The notes under the pieces: generated by a model | What the model was told of the DNA's origin: nothing | What the model saw: the letters and a program-made list of their open reading frames with translations, nothing else | The model's database searches: none | Part shown: positions 1 to 11,922 of the stretch, one piece after another | Numbering within the stretch: the stretch's first letter is position 1 | Layout: each line of letters begins with the position of its first letter | Assembly: GCA_024663395.1 (NCBI GenBank) | Contig: JANFAH010000003.1 | Coordinates: 1,550,001-1,614,000 of the forward strand | DNA length: 64,000 bases | Source of the DNA: Pisolithus tinctorius | Lineage: Eukaryota > Basidiomycota > Agaricomycetes > Boletales > Pisolithaceae | Direction: 5' to 3' | Translations under genes and position numbers: made by a program

Positions 1-100
1 GACCAGCAAGCTGGCCAAACAGAAGTTCCGCACCCTTCCGTGCTCCAAATCCTTTAAGGACAGCAATATCTAGTGGTTGGTGATAAATTAGAGCCTGGTC

Positions 101-1586
101 ATGTCCAATTATCCATTTTGGTGAGTGGAATCATCTGGTATAGCTTTATCATGTGTGTTCACCAACGATGACAAGGCTTGGAGGTTGGTCACTCGTTGTC
201 GCTCAGAAATCGTCTAAATCAGTACCTTACTCAAGTTCTTCGGGCACGCAGGCATTGCTGCTTCCAGTGTGTCATGATTTATCTGGCTAACTACTCCTGC
301 TCTCATGTAGACTCTTAATAGTGGCAGCATCCATCACCCATCCATTGGACCTCACCAAGATGTAAGTTCCGTTGGCCATTGTCCAATAGCACTTGCTTGA
401 CCATGGCAGCCGCATGCAAACCCTCGGCCCAGCAGCACAGCCGCCCTCCATGATTGCTGTAATGCGGGCTTCCCTGGGTGAAAGTGGCTTGAGAAGTTTT
501 TATACCGGTCTTTCTGCATCTCTTCTCCGACAAATGTCGTATACGCTCGTTCGGTTGGGTAGTTATGAAGAGATGAAACGAAGAATGTCTCTAAGAGGTC
601 CACTTGCGACCGGAAAGCTCCTCCTGGCGGCTGCAGCAGCAGGTGCACTTGGTGGTATTGCAGGAAACCCGGCAGGCATGTTGAGGCGTAAAGACTTTCG
701 TTTGCAGCTCTTTCGCTGACTACGGTGTAGACATTCTCTTGGTACGGATGACCAGCGACTCTCTAAAACGTCCGGAGAAGCGTTACGGGTACCGTAACGC
801 TCTGACAGGCCTCGTCAGCCTTCTGAAGGAGGAAGGGATTAAAGGTATTTACAGAGGCCTTGGGACCAATACGGTGCGTTTCGACTTGTAACTTCACGGT
901 GGCCCAGCTCTGACTGGTTTCAAGGCACGCGCAGTGTTGATGAATGTATGCTTCAAGTTGCTTTTCTTTCTCCGCTGATATAATGATTGTTTTCGCCCAA
1001 CAGATATCTCAAGTGGGATCGTAAGTAGGGCTGATTGCTCGCAGTGATTGATGCTATTCTCACGAATCGTCGATCTTCCCAGGTATGACTTCTTCAAGGC
1101 CACGCTCCTTAAACGTCGTTTACCTCTAGTAAACTATCAATTCCAAGATAACTTCTCGCTCCACTCCGTAGCAAGCTTCGCAGCAGCGACGTGCGGTACA
1201 AGTGCGTTGACCGCGCTCGCGGACTCATGAATCGGTGTTGACTATAGTACTCGAATTCTAGCTGTTTGTTCACCTGCTGACGTCATAAGAACAAGAATTA
1301 TGGCCTCGGTCTGTCTGAATGCCCCTTTGACAGTTGCATATGTTGATTGTCCTCCAGTCAGCGCAGGCGAGTCCTATACGCATCGTCATGCGTTCTTTAC
1401 GGGAAGAAGGTCCGATGTTCATGTTCAAAGGCTGGTGTCCAGCCTTCATGCGCTTGGGACCCAACACAGTTCTTATGTTCGTTTTCTACGAGGTGAGTCT
1501 AAAACAGCGAATGGATAATTTACGGCCCTGATGTGGCTGTACAGCAACTCAAACGCTGGTGGTCCTCTATTGGCCACACTCGGTAG
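101..1586 (+). CDS. DIC1: Mitochondrial dicarboxylate carrier (SLC25 family)
   Basis: A carrier of the mitochondrial inner membrane that exchanges dicarboxylates for phosphate. About eight or more exons can be joined. They give the first signature (THPLDLTKIRMQ), a second repeat with GNPADILLVRM, and a third with CSPADVIRTRIM, each with the P-x-[DE]-x-x-[KR]-x-[KR] core. Between them lie QVGSYDFFK and, at the end, FMRLGPNTVLMFVFYEQLK. GNPAD...RMTSD and the other repeats fit Dic1 rather than the ADP/ATP carrier. Translation probably starts at 101 (MSNYPFW before a donor), but the short exons between about 115 and 310 could not be joined with certainty. One intron (676-730) has a GC donor. The stop follows SSIGHTR. 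It is tandem with the Rok1 gene downstream. The family is secure; the 5' end is tentative. Confidence 0.85.
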
Positions 1587-2047
1587 AAGTGGTTGTCGGG
1601 TCTCCTCTTTAGAGTTTAATTGGCGCGTGCCATATAGTTGGCTGCGTTAAGCATTTTACACTTCGTTTTGTACAAGTTTTGCGTCACGGCACTGATATTA
1701 TACCTTGACAAGACACGTATCCCCGATAGTGTGGGAGGGTTTCCTCTGCGGCAAATGGTCAGTCACCCTGCAAAAATGGGTTAATGCCGTGGGATTGAGT
1801 CGTGCTAGCAACTACAAATGATGCATATCTCACCCTGGAGATGGCAGAGGAAATCAGTGGCAAGGCCAAGAGGAGAGGAAGGCAAGTGACAAGCTACCTG
1901 TGGGATATCCACTGAAGAAAGTTGCTGTCATGAATGACATGGTCCCCATGGTGGTGACTATGTGGTTTCCGTTCTGATCCGTTTCTTGGTACACCAGAAG
2001 ACCAAAAAGTTAAACTTAGTTCGAATTGCCTTGTACTACATGTGTTC
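1587..2047. other. Intergenic, no gene seen
   Basis: This is the 3' flank of the carrier gene. Reading frames on both strands are short and broken, and no RNA gene or repeat was recognised. Confidence 0.5.
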
Positions 2048-2280
2048 TCAGCAATGCATCCGTGGTTCGGGCACATAGTCTTCGGAGACCTCGATAATCA
2101 CGTCCCTCACCCCCATGACCGACTCCTCTCTCGCGCGAATCAACGGCAATTGGCTGAAATCGGGATCTCCTGCAATCCGCCACACGCTCTCTGGATTGAC
2201 GAACCGAACGTTCTTAACACCCGTCCAGTAACCGATCATCCCGATGCACACACGGAGACAGAGATCACTCTACGCTCCAT
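2048..2280 (-). CDS. Small hypothetical ORF
   Basis: An uninterrupted 77-codon reading frame opens at a true ATG (2280) and is rich in hydrophobic and charged residues (for example VKNVRFVNPESVWRIAG and VRDVIIEVSEDYVPEPR). The composition looks more like a folded protein than a random frame. I recognise no family, and no flanking exon could be joined with confidence. It could be one exon of a gene, a gene remnant, or chance. It lies between the carrier and helicase genes on the opposite strand. Confidence 0.3.
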
Positions 2281-2658
2281 TTCAGCAAGCCTAACGGGTG
2301 TCGACTCAGTGTAACTAGATTAACACAGTTGACAGAAGTCTTACGCTGTCCCTGCTACAAGGTGGAACGTCTGGCGGGAACTGCAGCCGAAGGCCTTGCC
2401 ATATAGTGCAGAATTCGCCCACTAGTAGGGAATGTCCGGGTCACAGGGGGCCTGGTCAGTGCGCTGCTTAGGACGACAAGCCCTAATACACTTAAAATGC
2501 GAAAGAAAGTCTTTAGGGTCGGGGACTACATAGCGCCCACGCTGCTATACTAGATATTAACGTAGATGTTGAGTAGATATACTAAGCGTGAGTTTGAGTC
2601 TATTTGGCCATCTACCCTGCTTTTGGTACGTGCGGATTTTAAGACCGACAGTGCACTC

Positions 2659-4679
2659 ATGGATGCCTTTCAACTCCTTTCCCGGGGAGGAGTACGCTTT
2701 GACAAGCAAAGATTCCAGTCGGATGTACGGCTGTTCAATGTAAGTATGTATAGCAATCTTCCATGCACGGTCTCAGCCTCACGGTTCGCGTCGTTTTCTT
2801 TGGGCATGTCAGAAATCGAATAACACTGAAACCAAGGCTGCCGTGTCGGTTTCGCTGGACTCGCAGTTGCCTCCAGAGCTTGATTTTTTCAAGTATGCTA
2901 CGGGCGGACAGAGCAAAAGAAAAGTAACGCATGACGAGAGCGTAGCTGGAGCTTCGAGACCGGCGGACCCCTCAGGCAGTATTCAGAAAAGGCGAAAGGT
3001 CGATGCAGAGGATCAGCTTTCGGATGATGGTTCAAGCGATGAAGAAGCGGACGGTACCCCGGCACGCAAGCATCGCGTGGTGTCAAAGGGTTCAGATATT
3101 CCGATGCCTGCAGATAAATTTGAGGAATTGACGGAGCGCTATGGGATGGCTCCCCGTCTTCTTGCAAACCTTCGTGAGCATAATTACAAGCACCCAACAG
3201 GTGTACAGGCACACGGAATACCAATATTACTTGAGGTGAGCCCGTGTGGAGAAATAATCATCTGGCGTTTTCATTTGATCCTCTGATGCAGGGGCGTGAT
3301 CTTGCTGCCATCTCGCCTACGGGTACCGGAAAGACCCTTGCGTATCTACTGCCCGTGTTTTCGTCTTTGCGTGCCCCAATAGCAAGTCTGAACGATGCGG
3401 GTTCAGGCGTTCGTGCTCTCGTACTCGCACCCACCCGCGAACTAGCTCATCAAATACATAACGAATGTTTGAAGCTAGCGACTGGCCGCAAATGGCGGCT
3501 AGTTTTGTTCAACAAGGCTACTGCTAGTACCTTACGCGACAAGAATGTGAGAGATAAAGTAGGTAAGATTATCCAGATCAAAGATAGATCTCCAGGAAGA
3601 TGATCATTGCGCGCAGACATTATTATAAGCACACCGTTACGTCTCGTTGCTGCAATCCAGGAAGGTAGCCTCGAACTCAACAAGTAAGTCACTGAACTAC
3701 AGTATCTGGGGTTAGCTGACTTGGGACAGCGTTCGACACTTGATACTGGACGAAGCAGACCGCTTACTCGACAACGAGTTCATTGCCCAGGTCCAGGAAG
3801 TGGTGGCAGTATGCACGTATCCTGACGTGCGCAAAGCCGTATTCTCTGCAACCCTACCAGCTGGTGTCGAAAAGCTGGCAATGGGAATGCTTCGCAATCC
3901 AATTCGCATCGTGGTTGGCTTGAAGTATGTTTATTCTCCTTGTCACCTTACAGTTAATAACCGCGACGCAAGGGATACTCCTCTTCCGTTAATTGCCCAA
4001 TCTCTCACTTACGTTGCTGACGACGCGTCGAAACTTCCGAGTCTTTTGACCTATCTCGCTCAGCCTTATAATCCCCCACTTCTGATATTTACTTCAACGC
4101 AACCCCGCGCTAGTTCACTGGCAGAGGAACTCACTATGAATGGGGTACCTAACATGGATTGCCTACATGCGGGAATGACGAAGAAAGAGCGTGACGATGC
4201 GGTTAGCCGCATGCGCCGTGGAGAGAGTTGGATTATGGTAACTACAGAGGTTATGGCGCGAGGGATGGACTTCAGGGGTGTAAGAGAGGTTATCAACTAT
4301 GATTTCCCGACAAGCGTGCAAAGTTACATACACCGAATCGGTCAGTGCTCTCTGCATCAAGCAAAAATTATGAACTCATCATTCCCAGGTCGTACTGGTC
4401 GCGCTGGTCGGGAGGGCAAGGCAGTAACGTACTTCACCGATGCTGATGCTCCCTATTTAAAATCGTATGTCTTAGTTATAGCAAGAGATTGCCACTCTAA
4501 TCGAGTTCTTCAGAATCGCAAACGTTCTGCTACAGTCCGGATCCTCGGTGCCGGAATGGATACTCAAGCTGCCCAAGCCCTCGCGACTGAAGAAGAAGCA
4601 GATGGGGAGGGTTAAGCGTGCCGAGACTGTCAATCCTGCGCGGAAAATTGGGCGACGGGATGCAATCAAGAAAAGGTGA
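2659..4679 (+). CDS. ROK1: DEAD-box ATP-dependent RNA helicase Rok1 (DDX52)
   Basis: A nucleolar helicase for 40S subunit assembly, acting in early 18S rRNA processing. The start [19 protein letters not shown] matches the conserved Rok1/DDX52 N-terminus. It is followed by an acidic, lysine-rich linker ([12 protein letters not shown]). Helicase motifs run in order: the Q-motif region ending [11 protein letters not shown], motif I SPTGTGKT, Ia PTRELAHQ, Ib STPLRL, II DEAD, III SAT, then [10 protein letters not shown] and [13 protein letters not shown]. Exons 2659-2739, 2813-3235 and 3292 onward are read directly. Further short introns lie near 3561-3621, 3690-3730, 3922-3968, 4341-4388 and 4467-4514. 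The last exon ends in a basic tail ([12 protein letters not shown]). Length of about 550 residues is normal. Confidence 0.93.
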
Positions 4680-5485
4680 GGTTTTCACGAAAAAATTTTT
4701 CGGGGATACCAAAGGTGTTGATATAACATCTCAAGGGACATGGTTACTGCGTCCAAACGGCGGAAGGAGAAGGAGCAGGCTGTTGAAAGTGTGGATTCCG
4801 CAACCTGACAAGTTTTCTTTTATCGGTAATGTAGTGCGCATGCAAATTATTGCCCCCGTAGTGATTAGGTACTGGGCATCAAACACTTACTTACGAAGGA
4901 AGTGATTGTGAAATGTGAAGGGTTAACCTCGGTTTCACAATCACTCACCGCGGATCGGCGGCTGCTTTTGCAGCTTATGGTAATGAGTACGACTCGGTAT
5001 GAGTGGCACAGACAAGAAACATTTACAGCAATCCGTGACGGGTGGCATATTACTCGGTGTCATGGTAGATATCCGTGGACCAGAAACAACAGCTAGAGAG
5101 TAGCAAGTTCCAGGAACGCCTTGGAGAAAGCCCAAGCGAACTCGACCGTGGGCCAAACCTGTCTGTATTTTGGTTCCGTCTCTGTCGTGACGGCACAGCC
5201 TATCAAACAAGCAAACTCGTGCAGGGGCGATCGAGATTTAGCGACATATATGGTTGATCACAAACACTCGGAAACCTCGAGGCTGCCTCGAGGTGACGCG
5301 TTGAAGAGGTCCTACCCTCTTCGCAGAACAGGTCGAATTTGGCCTCGCACTTCAAAAGGAACCACAATCTATTGCGAGATGGACCGTGAATCTACTAGTG
5401 GCAGATTACCGGTGTTCCCCCCAACTCGCTTAACACCCTACTCTACTACGTTGTTCTCTCTCTCCTTGCCTTCCTTGCACTCGTC
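4680..5485. other. Intergenic, promoter side of the HMG-box gene
   Basis: About 800 bases separate the helicase stop from the HMG-box start. Frames on both strands here lack folded-protein composition and have no convincing splice partners. The last 90 bases are pyrimidine-rich (ctctctccttgccttccttg, near 5459), as is common just upstream of fungal starts. No TATA box or element was identified. Confidence 0.5.
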
Positions 5486-6784
5486 ATGCCCGCTCAACGG
5501 ACTACGCGTCGGTCCCGTCGGCTGTCCCGACGTTCGCCAATAAATCGTAAGCCCGGATTTATTGTTTTTCACGGCCATTGACCGTGATCGTTCTCCGTTT
5601 CTAACACACCTTCCAAATTCGGTTGCAGTCGCGGACTATGGCGTCTACGAAGATTCCCCTGTTGCAGATCACAATATTCCGTCTCTTCACGGGGGTAGTA
5701 GTAGCAGCAGTATTGCTATGCCCATTCCAATCCCACTTCCACCGTCACTCCCGATGTTCACAGCTAATACATCCGACGATGTCCCCTCTTCTTCACCCTC
5801 GCCTACTATCGCCACACACCTCCCATTTACCCCTGGTTCGTCTCATACCAGGAACCGCAGGAAGGGTCATATCCCTCGTCCCCCAAATGCCTTCATGGTT
5901 TTCCGCTCCTGGTTGTGGAACAAGGACAACCTCAAAAATGTCGAAAGAGATAACCGCAACGTTTCTCGTATTGCAGGACGTCTCTGGAACGACCTCTCCG
6001 AGGAGCAGCGTGCTCCTTTCCGGAAAATGGCTGGAGAAGCCAAGGTGCGCCATGCACAGCTCTACCCTGAGTACAAGTATACCCCGACTTTCCGCAAGCC
6101 CAACAAGTCCTCTCAGCGTCTTCCCAAGCGTCGTCGCGAGGGATCGACGAAGAAGACCTGCATTACCGTACCGGTGGTACCTCAAGTCAACTTCCACGTC
6201 CCACCAATGGTGCCTAGTTCTCAAACCCCCGCAATTAATATCAAGCAAGAAACGCCCCCTCTGTCAGACTCCCGTACCCCAGATCTGGTATGGCCACTTG
6301 AAGAGCTAGAAGAATTCGTCCCCACCGAGGATATCCCTCTTCTTTCACTAGATGACTGCTGCGACATGGTAATTATCCCCCCACCTATTTAAGTGACTGT
6401 CGTTCACGTCACACCATTTAGACTCTCAAGATGCCCGAAGATTGCCCACTGCCGCGGTACGCAGAGCCCGCAGTTGATAGTGCTCTTTGCGGTGTAAAAC
6501 CAGAAGCCGCACTTTTCGTCGACGAATGCATGCTTACTGCCTTCAATTCGTATTCCCCGCTGCCTTCGACGTCTCTTTTCGCCCCCTTCGAACAATCCCA
6601 GTCGTCTACCTACGATGGCTTTTCATGGGGATCCTCTTCCCCTACACGCTCTCCGATCATGTTCTCAAATCCGTTCGAATATTCGTCAGACGAAAAGTCC
6701 TTTTCACTGCAGACCCTTGATCAACTCTTCGACCAGTCCATATCGCCTATCACTCTCATGCCCCCTCACATTAACCACTGGTAA
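5486..6784 (+). CDS. HMG-box (MATA_HMG type) transcription factor
   Basis: A sequence-specific DNA-binding protein with one HMG box of the fungal mating/SOX-like class. Exon 1 starts at ATG 5486 and codes for a basic stretch (MPAQRTTRRSRRLSRRSP). An intron (gtaagc to ttgcag) joins it to LADYGVYEDSP. The box runs from HIPRPPNAFMVFRSW through NVSRIAGRLWNDLSEEQR to YPEYKYTPTFRK. A basic KSSQRLPKRRR segment follows, then an acidic, proline-rich tail. A third exon (6422-6784) is joined in frame by a 53-nt intron after DDCCDM. Without that splice the protein would stop at 6392. Relatives include regulators of mating and sexual development such as Coprinopsis pcc1 and Ustilago prf1, but the direct orthologue is not known from this sequence. 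No homeodomain or pheromone gene lies nearby, so this is not an HD mating locus. Confidence 0.85.
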
Positions 6785-7186
6785 ACGAGATGAAGCTAAT
6801 TTTCTCACTGGCTGGATCCTTTGAGCGCAATTGAACTTTTCTTCCATTCTCCATTCTTTTGCACTACACATCGCCAATACATACTCGGCGCTTGATAGCT
6901 CCCATACTTGTAGATAGATTCTTCCGGGCCACTCATCGTCTACGCATTCTGTACATCTTCATTTCACTCTCTTTGGCACTAGGTCCGCAACTGATCCCAA
7001 ATACCCCTTTACCCGCTGCACATATCTCCACATTCCCAACCCCATGCCTTTTGTATCTATTACCTGGTACTGTGAACTTTTTGTAAAGGTAGACAGACGT
7101 GTCTTGTGGATACTCGTGTAGATAAACCGTTTGTACGATAATATGACAATGTTGAAGCAACAGAAGAACGGACAGGCATGAAGTTG
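6785..7186. other. Shared 3' flank of convergent genes
   Basis: About 400 bases lie between the HMG-box stop (+) and the CCA1 stop (-). This is presumably the two 3' UTRs. The stretch is AT- and pyrimidine-rich. No gene, terminator hairpin or repeat was seen. Confidence 0.5.
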
Positions 7187-9468
7187 TTAAACCCCTCCCT
7201 GACATTGAGTTTGTCGCTTTGCTCTCTTTGACGTTCCACCTTCACCAGCCTGAGTACGTTTACTACCTGATGTCGACTCTATCAGTGCTTGTACGTTTAT
7301 TCTTCTCGAGTTACACTCCTCCTTAAGCCAACTCGCGCATGCAGCCTTGTCACCTTCGGGGTGCTCAAGTTGCCACTCGAAAACTTTGTCAAGTACAATT
7401 TTGGTCCAGGGACCCGGTTTGCTTTCAACCAGGTTGGTGACTTCGTTGCCCTGACGACAATGTCTAGAGTGTGCAAGAAGCCCAGCGACTTACTTACATC
7501 AAGTAGAGGTTTGGCGTCTGCGATGTTACCTAGCCCTAGCTCATCGATCCGCTTCGCGAACGTGTTGTATCGCTCGATACATTCTTTGGCCGCACCATCT
7601 ACGTGCGGGATGTAGGTCATCGAAAGAGGGGGAGCAATACAACGAACACACCATTGGGTGGGTAGCCTAAGCGAACCAACTCGCAGACAAGTGAGAATAA
7701 AAGAGAAGAAGTCCAGTGAGTGCCCGAGTGCGACTTGTGTAATTTCGGATTTCTCAAAAGCAATCCTGGGAAGATGAATCAATCTCGGATGGGCATATTG
7801 CAAGGGAGGCCATATCATCATACCTAAGGAAACGCGTTCCAAAGGATTTTTGAATCTATCCTGATCCAGGGAAAGCCCATTGACAAGCTCGGATGCAGCG
7901 CTATAGAGTGCCGGTATTGCGTCGAGGTAGTAATTCTTGTTTCCCAGCTTTAAGCCCTCGCGGATGACAGCTTCGACAAGATAATGGTCCTTTTGTTTCT
8001 GATCCTTGTACGTGATCCCATAAAGAGGAAAGAGACTAGCGGCCAAGAAGAGACGTGCTTTCGTTCCTGGGTCACGCGATATGTGGGACAGAAGCGTAGG
8101 GTGCACTGGCACCAATGGCTGATTGGTAGAAGAGGATCCCGGGGACAAAATGTTCTCGAGAATTGTGCACGCAGTAACAGAGGTCTCTGGAGAAGTCGAA
8201 GGACAGGATGCCGCAGCAAGAATATTATCAGGGACATTAAAAATGCAGTGGTAGAGAGACAGCTCGTTTATAAGCTGTACCGCGCGAAGCGGTTGAACAC
8301 CTATGCGGAAGTCGTAAGACAAGTCCTGATCGTCGCCGGGGGAGGGAACTATCACATACCCTTCATCATCTTGTCGAGCTCCTCTCCTATTCGTTCACGG
8401 CTGATTTTAGATATCAGTGCTTCCTTTTTGGTTGCGCATGAGCACATGGAATACCCGTCATAGTTGAGACACATTACTTGTATAGAACTATCTTGCGCAG
8501 CGTCCCGTAATTCAGGAGTCATCTCAAACCCGAATCGGCTAGCGAATCTGACACAGCGTATAACTCGTAGCGGATCATCACGGAACGTCTGCAGGGGAGG
8601 CAGAGGGGTCCTGACCACCCCGCTCCGGAGATCATCTAATCCCTGTCAGTGTGGCCATTTTAAAAAAACCAATACGTCTGACTGCGATTGATAGCACCTT
8701 CTCGGTAAGGTCTTCGACGGCTCGTGTGTGGACGTTGTAGAACAGTGAGTTGATCGTGATGTCCCTTCGCAAAGCATCTTCCAAAGGAGTACCGAATTTC
8801 TAGGAAAAGTCACTGGTCAATTGGATAATCTGATCCACTCTCCCGACCAAATGATGATCGAACACGTACGACCTCCGTCGGTATGCGACTATTTTCAGTA
8901 TACTCCTCGCTCCTAAGATTGACAAAATCCAAGTCAATATCGAATAAGGTCGTCCGTGCAGTTTCTAGGTGTTTTGATTGACCGGGGTTACTTTCGATCT
9001 TAGCAATCTTGTGCACGGGGATGTGCTTCTTCTCGGACAGGTAGGCCACGAACCGCTCGACGAAGGGCACGCCCATCATGTCGGATAGACAGATGTCTAC
9101 ATCATTGCTATCTTGACCTAATAACTGGTAAACGAACAGGACAAATTCCAAACATCAGACCCGTTTTGCTTTCCTCCAAAGGAGGTCTTATGAGAAAAAA
9201 AGAAAGAAAGAAAAAGATTAACCTTGTCCCTGACCCAGCCTCCGCTGATCCGGCATGTTGTCCTGACGCCTTTTTCCTTCTCAAGGTGGCCCGTGAATTC
9301 ATCCAGTAGGGCACATAGCCGGTCTTCGGCATCGGTCAAGTCAATTTGTTCTCGTATTTGGGGTGCCATGCGATTCAAGCTCATGTTTGAGAATGCTCCA
9401 CCCGGAATGAACAGGATTGACTTGACAGTGTGAGACCTTTTCAGCAACGACGAGCAGCGCAGAAGCAT
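7187..9468 (-). CDS. CCA1: tRNA nucleotidyltransferase (CCA-adding enzyme)
   Basis: Adds CCA to tRNA 3' ends in cytosol, nucleus and mitochondria. The N-terminal exon gives [11 protein letters not shown], the class II nucleotidyltransferase GG motif. The next exon holds [13 protein letters not shown], the metal-binding DxD. Then follow [27 protein letters not shown] and [20 protein letters not shown], and the helical C-terminal half beginning [16 protein letters not shown]. The last exon, after a short intron at about 7450-7495, ends in a basic tail at TAA 7187. The first ATG (9468) yields a basic, leucine-rich leader ([13 protein letters not shown]). In-frame ATGs at 9384 and 9369 would remove it, as in yeast CCA1, where start choice sets mitochondrial or nuclear/cytosolic location. 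Divergent from YPT7. Confidence 0.9.
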
Positions 9469-9686
9469 CCGCGGCCAAGCCAAGTCTAATAATCCAATAT
9501 GTCCACCGAGTCACTGACACAGTCAGGGGGAGATGAATTTCACGCGGAGTTTAAACTGCGCCCCACCCATGTGCCGTGTTGCCGGAACTACTAGTACTTA
9601 CGACTTCATTGCTGTGACCGAACCCCTGCAACAGTCCCGGACGACTCTTCTCAAACGACAAGCAAGCCTTTCACTCAACAGTCTAA
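9469..9686. promoter_or_regulatory. Bidirectional promoter CCA1 / YPT7
   Basis: A 218-bp gap separates the start codons of two divergent housekeeping genes, so both promoters must lie here or overlap the 5' UTRs. No specific element was identified. Confidence 0.45.
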
Positions 9687-10700
<1,014 letters not shown>

Positions 10701-10976
10701 TCTATTAGACCACGGATTTTTTGTGATATTTCTGTGATCCACTGTTGGCAGCGGCGACGGGCCGCTTGTTACCCATTTGTCACGACGATGAGTGTTATCT
10801 TACCGCTGTTGCCTTATGCACATATTTCACTGCACGTTTTACCGGGTGAAAGCGGGTCATCACCATGAGTGCGAACAACAGCGTATCCATATCTGAAGCC
10901 AGTTAGGCATAAGTACACCCAATGGTCGTACAACTAATTACAACATTCCAATCTCTGCCTCATTCCACTCTACCGA

Positions 10977-11812
10977 TCACATGCTGAAGGACGATTTGGG
11001 GTACTGAAGCTTCGCCGATGCACTCTCATCCACAAACCAGTACAGCTGGCCTGGATGGACAGGTCTCACCCGCGAAGCAGGAAGCCCCTTTTCTGGATGG
11101 TCCAAAATCATGCTAAGGACATCCGCCTTCCCTTCGCCCGTCGCGACGAACGCGACACGGGCAGCATGGTTAAGGACAGGGTACGTGAGCGTAATACGTT
11201 TAGGGGGAGGTTTAGGTGAGTCGTCGAGGTAGGCGACCCATGTGTCCTCTACGGCAAGTAGCTGGTGGTTCGGGAAAAGCGAGCAGGTATGACCGTCTGA
11301 TCCGATGCCCAGCAAGATGAGGTCGAAGACGGGGAAGCGAGCAGAGTCCTTTGGTGCGAACTCGCGAATGAGTTCTTCCTCGTAAGCAGCTGAGAGCATT
11401 TCGAGGTTATCTAGATGCGTGGGATCGAGCGTGTGAATCGCAGGGGGGTTGGGTAATTTTCCGAAGAGCTCCGTCATGCAGAGGTTGTGATTGGAATCTT
11501 GGTCATCGAGCGGGACAGCGCGCTCGTCAGCATAAAAGACCTGCCTGTGGCGGCATCGACAAGTCAGTCAAGATCGGATGCGAGTGCTAGAGCGAGTTTT
11601 TTTTTTTGAACTTGCCATTTATCCCATTTGACACGTGGGTTGTCGATGAGGTCCTTGAGTTGCTGGGGGAGAGAACCGCCCGAGAGCGCGATCGTGAACC
11701 TGCCCTTCTTATTAACCGATTCGTCCTGAGCCTTGAGGATGAACGTGGCGAGCGCTGAGCTGAGGCCGGTCCTCAGGGAGTATACGATGGGTGAGTTGGG
11801 CGGTTGGTGCAT
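10977..11812 (-). CDS. 6-phosphogluconolactonase
   Basis: Second step of the oxidative pentose phosphate pathway: hydrolyses 6-phosphogluconolactone in the cytosol. Exon 1 starts MHQPPNSPIVYSLRTGLS and contains the sugar-isomerase-like phosphate-binding loop FTIALSGGSLPQQL. A short intron, with a pyrimidine tract seen as a T-run near 11600, leads to FYADERAVPLDDQDSNH. Exon 2 continues with the family motif LGIGSDGHTCSLFPNH and ends in QLYWFVDESASAKL. Spliced length of about 250 residues is typical of yeast Sol3/Sol4-type enzymes. ATG 11812 fits the family better than the longer frame that opens upstream. It is convergent with YPT7. Confidence 0.92.
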
Positions 11813-11922
11813 CGTTACCGTGGTTGTGGTCAGGGGAAAGACTCTACGCCTTATCGTGCAAATGACGTCGTCGATGCAGCTGCGATGGAGAGTACACAAA
11901 CACGCACAAATCACTACACTGC

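Noticed and set aside
5121..5543. A 140-codon plus frame before the HMG-box gene
   Set aside because: No conserved motif. It overlaps the true first exon (ATG 5486) in another frame.
5486..6784. A mating-type locus
   Set aside because: Only one HMG-box gene is present, with no homeodomain pair, pheromone or receptor genes, and no MIP gene nearby.
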